DNA from: Actinomycetota bacterium
GTDB taxonomy: Bacteria; Actinomycetota; Thermoleophilia; Gaiellales; Gaiellaceae
Assembly (NCBI GenBank): GCA_019236545.1
Contig: JAFAIV010000213.1
Span: 1-12,218 of the forward strand
Length of the DNA: 12,218 bases
Reading direction: 5' to 3'
Shown piece by piece: positions 10,915-12,218 of the stretch. The position numbers and the translations under genes are program-made. Under the pieces are notes generated by a model. That model saw only the letters and a list, made by a program, of their open reading frames with translations, did not search any database and was not told the origin of the DNA. Each line of letters starts with the position of its first letter. The stretch's first letter is position 1.

Positions 10915-12218
10915 ATGGCGAGGCCGACGCCTTCGCGCCCCTACGGAATCGCCGGTCGGATGATCGGCTCGAGCGTCCTCCTGGCACTCGTGATCGGCGC
11001 GGCATTCGCCGTCCTCCTGATCGCGATCCAGCGCTCACGCACCGACACGCGTAGGGCGATCCACTCGCAGGACGTCCTGCTCGCGGCCAACGCTCTCGAG
11101 GGGAGCGTGCTCGACCTGGAGACCGGGCAGCGCGGGTTCCTCCTCACCCACCAGGAGCAGTTCCTCCTGCCCTGGCAGCAGGCGCGGGCGGCGATCCCGG
11201 GCGAGGGCCGCACGCTGCTCGGCCTCGTCTCGGGAGATGCCGGGCAGAGCGCGCGCGCCCGCCAGATCGTCGCGGACACGCGCTCCTACCTCGCCGACTA
11301 CTCGCTTCCGCTCGTCCAGGCCGCGGAGCACAACGAGCCGGCGACGAAGACGGTGCCGGTCATCGCCGAAGGCGAGGCCCGCGTCTCCGTCATCCGCGGC
11401 ATCTTCGGCCAGCTCCTCGCAGCCGAGCGCACCAGCGTCCGCGCGCGCGACGCGGCGTCGAGGTCGGCGGCGACCGCCGCGTACATCGGCGCGCTCGTCG
11501 GCATCATCGCGTCCATCGCCCTCGTCGCGCTGTACGCGGGCTTCCTGACGCGCGCTATCGTCGCGCCGATCCGGCGCGCGGCCTCGGTGACGCGCCGGCT
11601 CGCCGGCGGAGACCTCACGTCCCGGCTCCCCGAGTCGGGCATCGGCGAGATCGGCGAGCTCCAGCGGTCGTTCAACCAGATGGCGGCGTCGCTGGAGCGC
11701 AGCCGGGACGAGCTGATCGAGTCCCGCGCGCGCCTCGTCGTCACGGCGGACGAGACGCGGAGGCGGTTCGAGCGCGACCTGCACGACGGCGCGCAGCAGC
11801 GCTTCGTGACCACCGCGTTGCGCCTCCGCAGCGCCCAGGCCGGGGTGCCGCCGGAGCTGGCCAAGCTGAGCGGCGAGCTCGACGGCGTGGCGGACGAGCT
11901 ATCCGCGGCGATCGACCAGCTCCGCCACTTCGCGCAGGGGATCCATCCGGCGATCCTCGCCGAGGGCGGGCTCGGCCCGGCGATGCGGAAGCTCGCGCGC
12001 CAGTCGGCCGTCCCCGTCGAGCTGGAGATGCAGACGAACGGCCGGCTGCCCGAGCAGGTCGAGGTCGCCGCCTACTACGTCGTCTCGGAGGCGCTGACGA
12101 ACGCGGCCAAGCACGGGAAGGCGTCCCGTGCGGCGGTGACGGTCGACTCGGGGCCGGACACGCTGCGCGTGGTGATTGTCGATGACGGGATCGGCGGGGC
12201 GGAGTTCGGTCGCGGCTC
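10915..12218 (+). CDS. CHASE3-HAMP sensor histidine kinase, HisKA_3 type (3' partial)
   Basis: 434 codons are visible; the frame runs off the window. Order: short cytoplasmic N-terminus, TM1 (about 17-38), an extracytoplasmic CHASE3 domain (about 42-180, with the hallmark LETGQRGFLLT at 68-78), TM2 (about 188-212), HAMP (about 210-265, IVAPIRRAASVTRRLAGGDL). Then comes a HisKA_3 dimerisation domain RRRFERDLHDGAQQRF with phosphoacceptor His290, and the start of the ATPase domain with N-box VSEALTNAAKHG (Asn396) and G1 box VDDGIGGA (423-429). The last ATPase motif is beyond the end. It is a NarX/DesK-type membrane kinase sensing an unknown external signal. It is divergently paired with the NarL regulator, its likely substrate. 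ATG 10915 has no Shine-Dalgarno; ATG 10960 (MIGSSVLL) at the TM1 border is an alternative. Confidence 0.92.
   Translation, partial: MARPTPSRPYGIAGRMIGSSVLLALVIGAAFAVLLIAIQRSRTDTRRAIHSQDVLLAANALEGSVLDLETGQRGFLLTHQEQFLLPWQQARAAIPGEGRTLLGLVSGDAGQSARARQIVADTRSYLADYSLPLVQAAEHNEPATKTVPVIAEGEARVSVIRGIFGQLLAAERTSVRARDAASRSAATAAYIGALVGIIASIALVALYAGFLTRAIVAPIRRAASVTRRLAGGDLTSRLPESGIGEIGELQRSFNQMAASLERSRDELIESRARLVVTADETRRRFERDLHDGAQQRFVTTALRLRSAQAGVPPELAKLSGELDGVADELSAAIDQLRHFAQGIHPAILAEGGLGPAMRKLARQSAVPVELEMQTNGRLPEQVEVAAYYVVSEALTNAAKHGKASRAAVTVDSGPDTLRVVIVDDGIGGAEFGRG

Noticed and set aside
11035..11864. Minus-strand frames opposite the CHASE3 kinase
   Set aside because: They oppose an open plus-strand frame with CHASE3, HAMP, HisKA_3 and ATPase motifs and have no domain of their own.

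Overview
The window is very GC-rich DNA with strong G/C preference at third codon positions, many GTG starts and few Shine-Dalgarno sequences. Together with an AfsR/SARP-type BTAD regulator, a DUF4239 membrane protein, an MMPL transporter and a LHDGAQQRF-type histidine kinase, this points to an actinobacterium. Thermoleophilia (Gaiellales/Solirubrobacterales) is my best guess from the protein styles; that is inference, not a database result. I see no insertion sequence, integrase, CRISPR array, rRNA or phage gene.

Layout. (1) 2-895, + strand: the C-terminal end of a large secreted beta-rich protein of unknown function. It converges on a minus-strand MMPL/RND-type exporter (920-2983), and a 14-bp-stem hairpin lies between them. 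(2) 3042-3455, +: a small exported protein, possibly cupredoxin-like, which converges with a 20-bp overlap on a minus-strand pair, 5299-3436. That pair is a class II aldolase/adducin-family enzyme with an unusual N-terminal domain, followed 7 bp later by a DUF4239 membrane protein. (3) 5539-5880, -: a two-TM channel-like protein whose selectivity-filter region is not canonical. It is divergent from a stand-alone PAS-domain protein (5983-6480, +), followed by a 60-residue helical protein with a clear terminator. (4) 6758-7003: non-coding, densely packed with perfect inverted repeats. It precedes a minus-strand tRNA-Leu(GAG), 7006-7090, with its own terminator and a plausible -10 box.

(5) 7129-12218: a block made only of signalling genes. 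A soluble histidine kinase and a NarL/LuxR response regulator overlap by GTGA (minus strand). Divergent from them is a BTAD (SARP-like) transcription factor followed by a receiver-only response regulator (plus strand). Converging on these, and sharing a CTAG that supplies both stop codons, is a second NarL-type response regulator (minus strand). It sits head-to-head with a CHASE3-HAMP-HisKA_3 membrane histidine kinase that runs off the window.

How they may work together (inference): the CHASE3 kinase probably phosphorylates the adjacent NarL regulator, and the soluble kinase its overlapping LuxR regulator. The receiver-only protein could be a phosphate sink or a protein-protein switch acting on the BTAD regulator encoded just upstream. 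A 23-bp hyphenated palindrome in the divergent region between kinase and BTAD gene is the best operator candidate. Several genes in the window have a -10-like hexamer 6-7 nt before the start and no Shine-Dalgarno, consistent with leaderless mRNAs.
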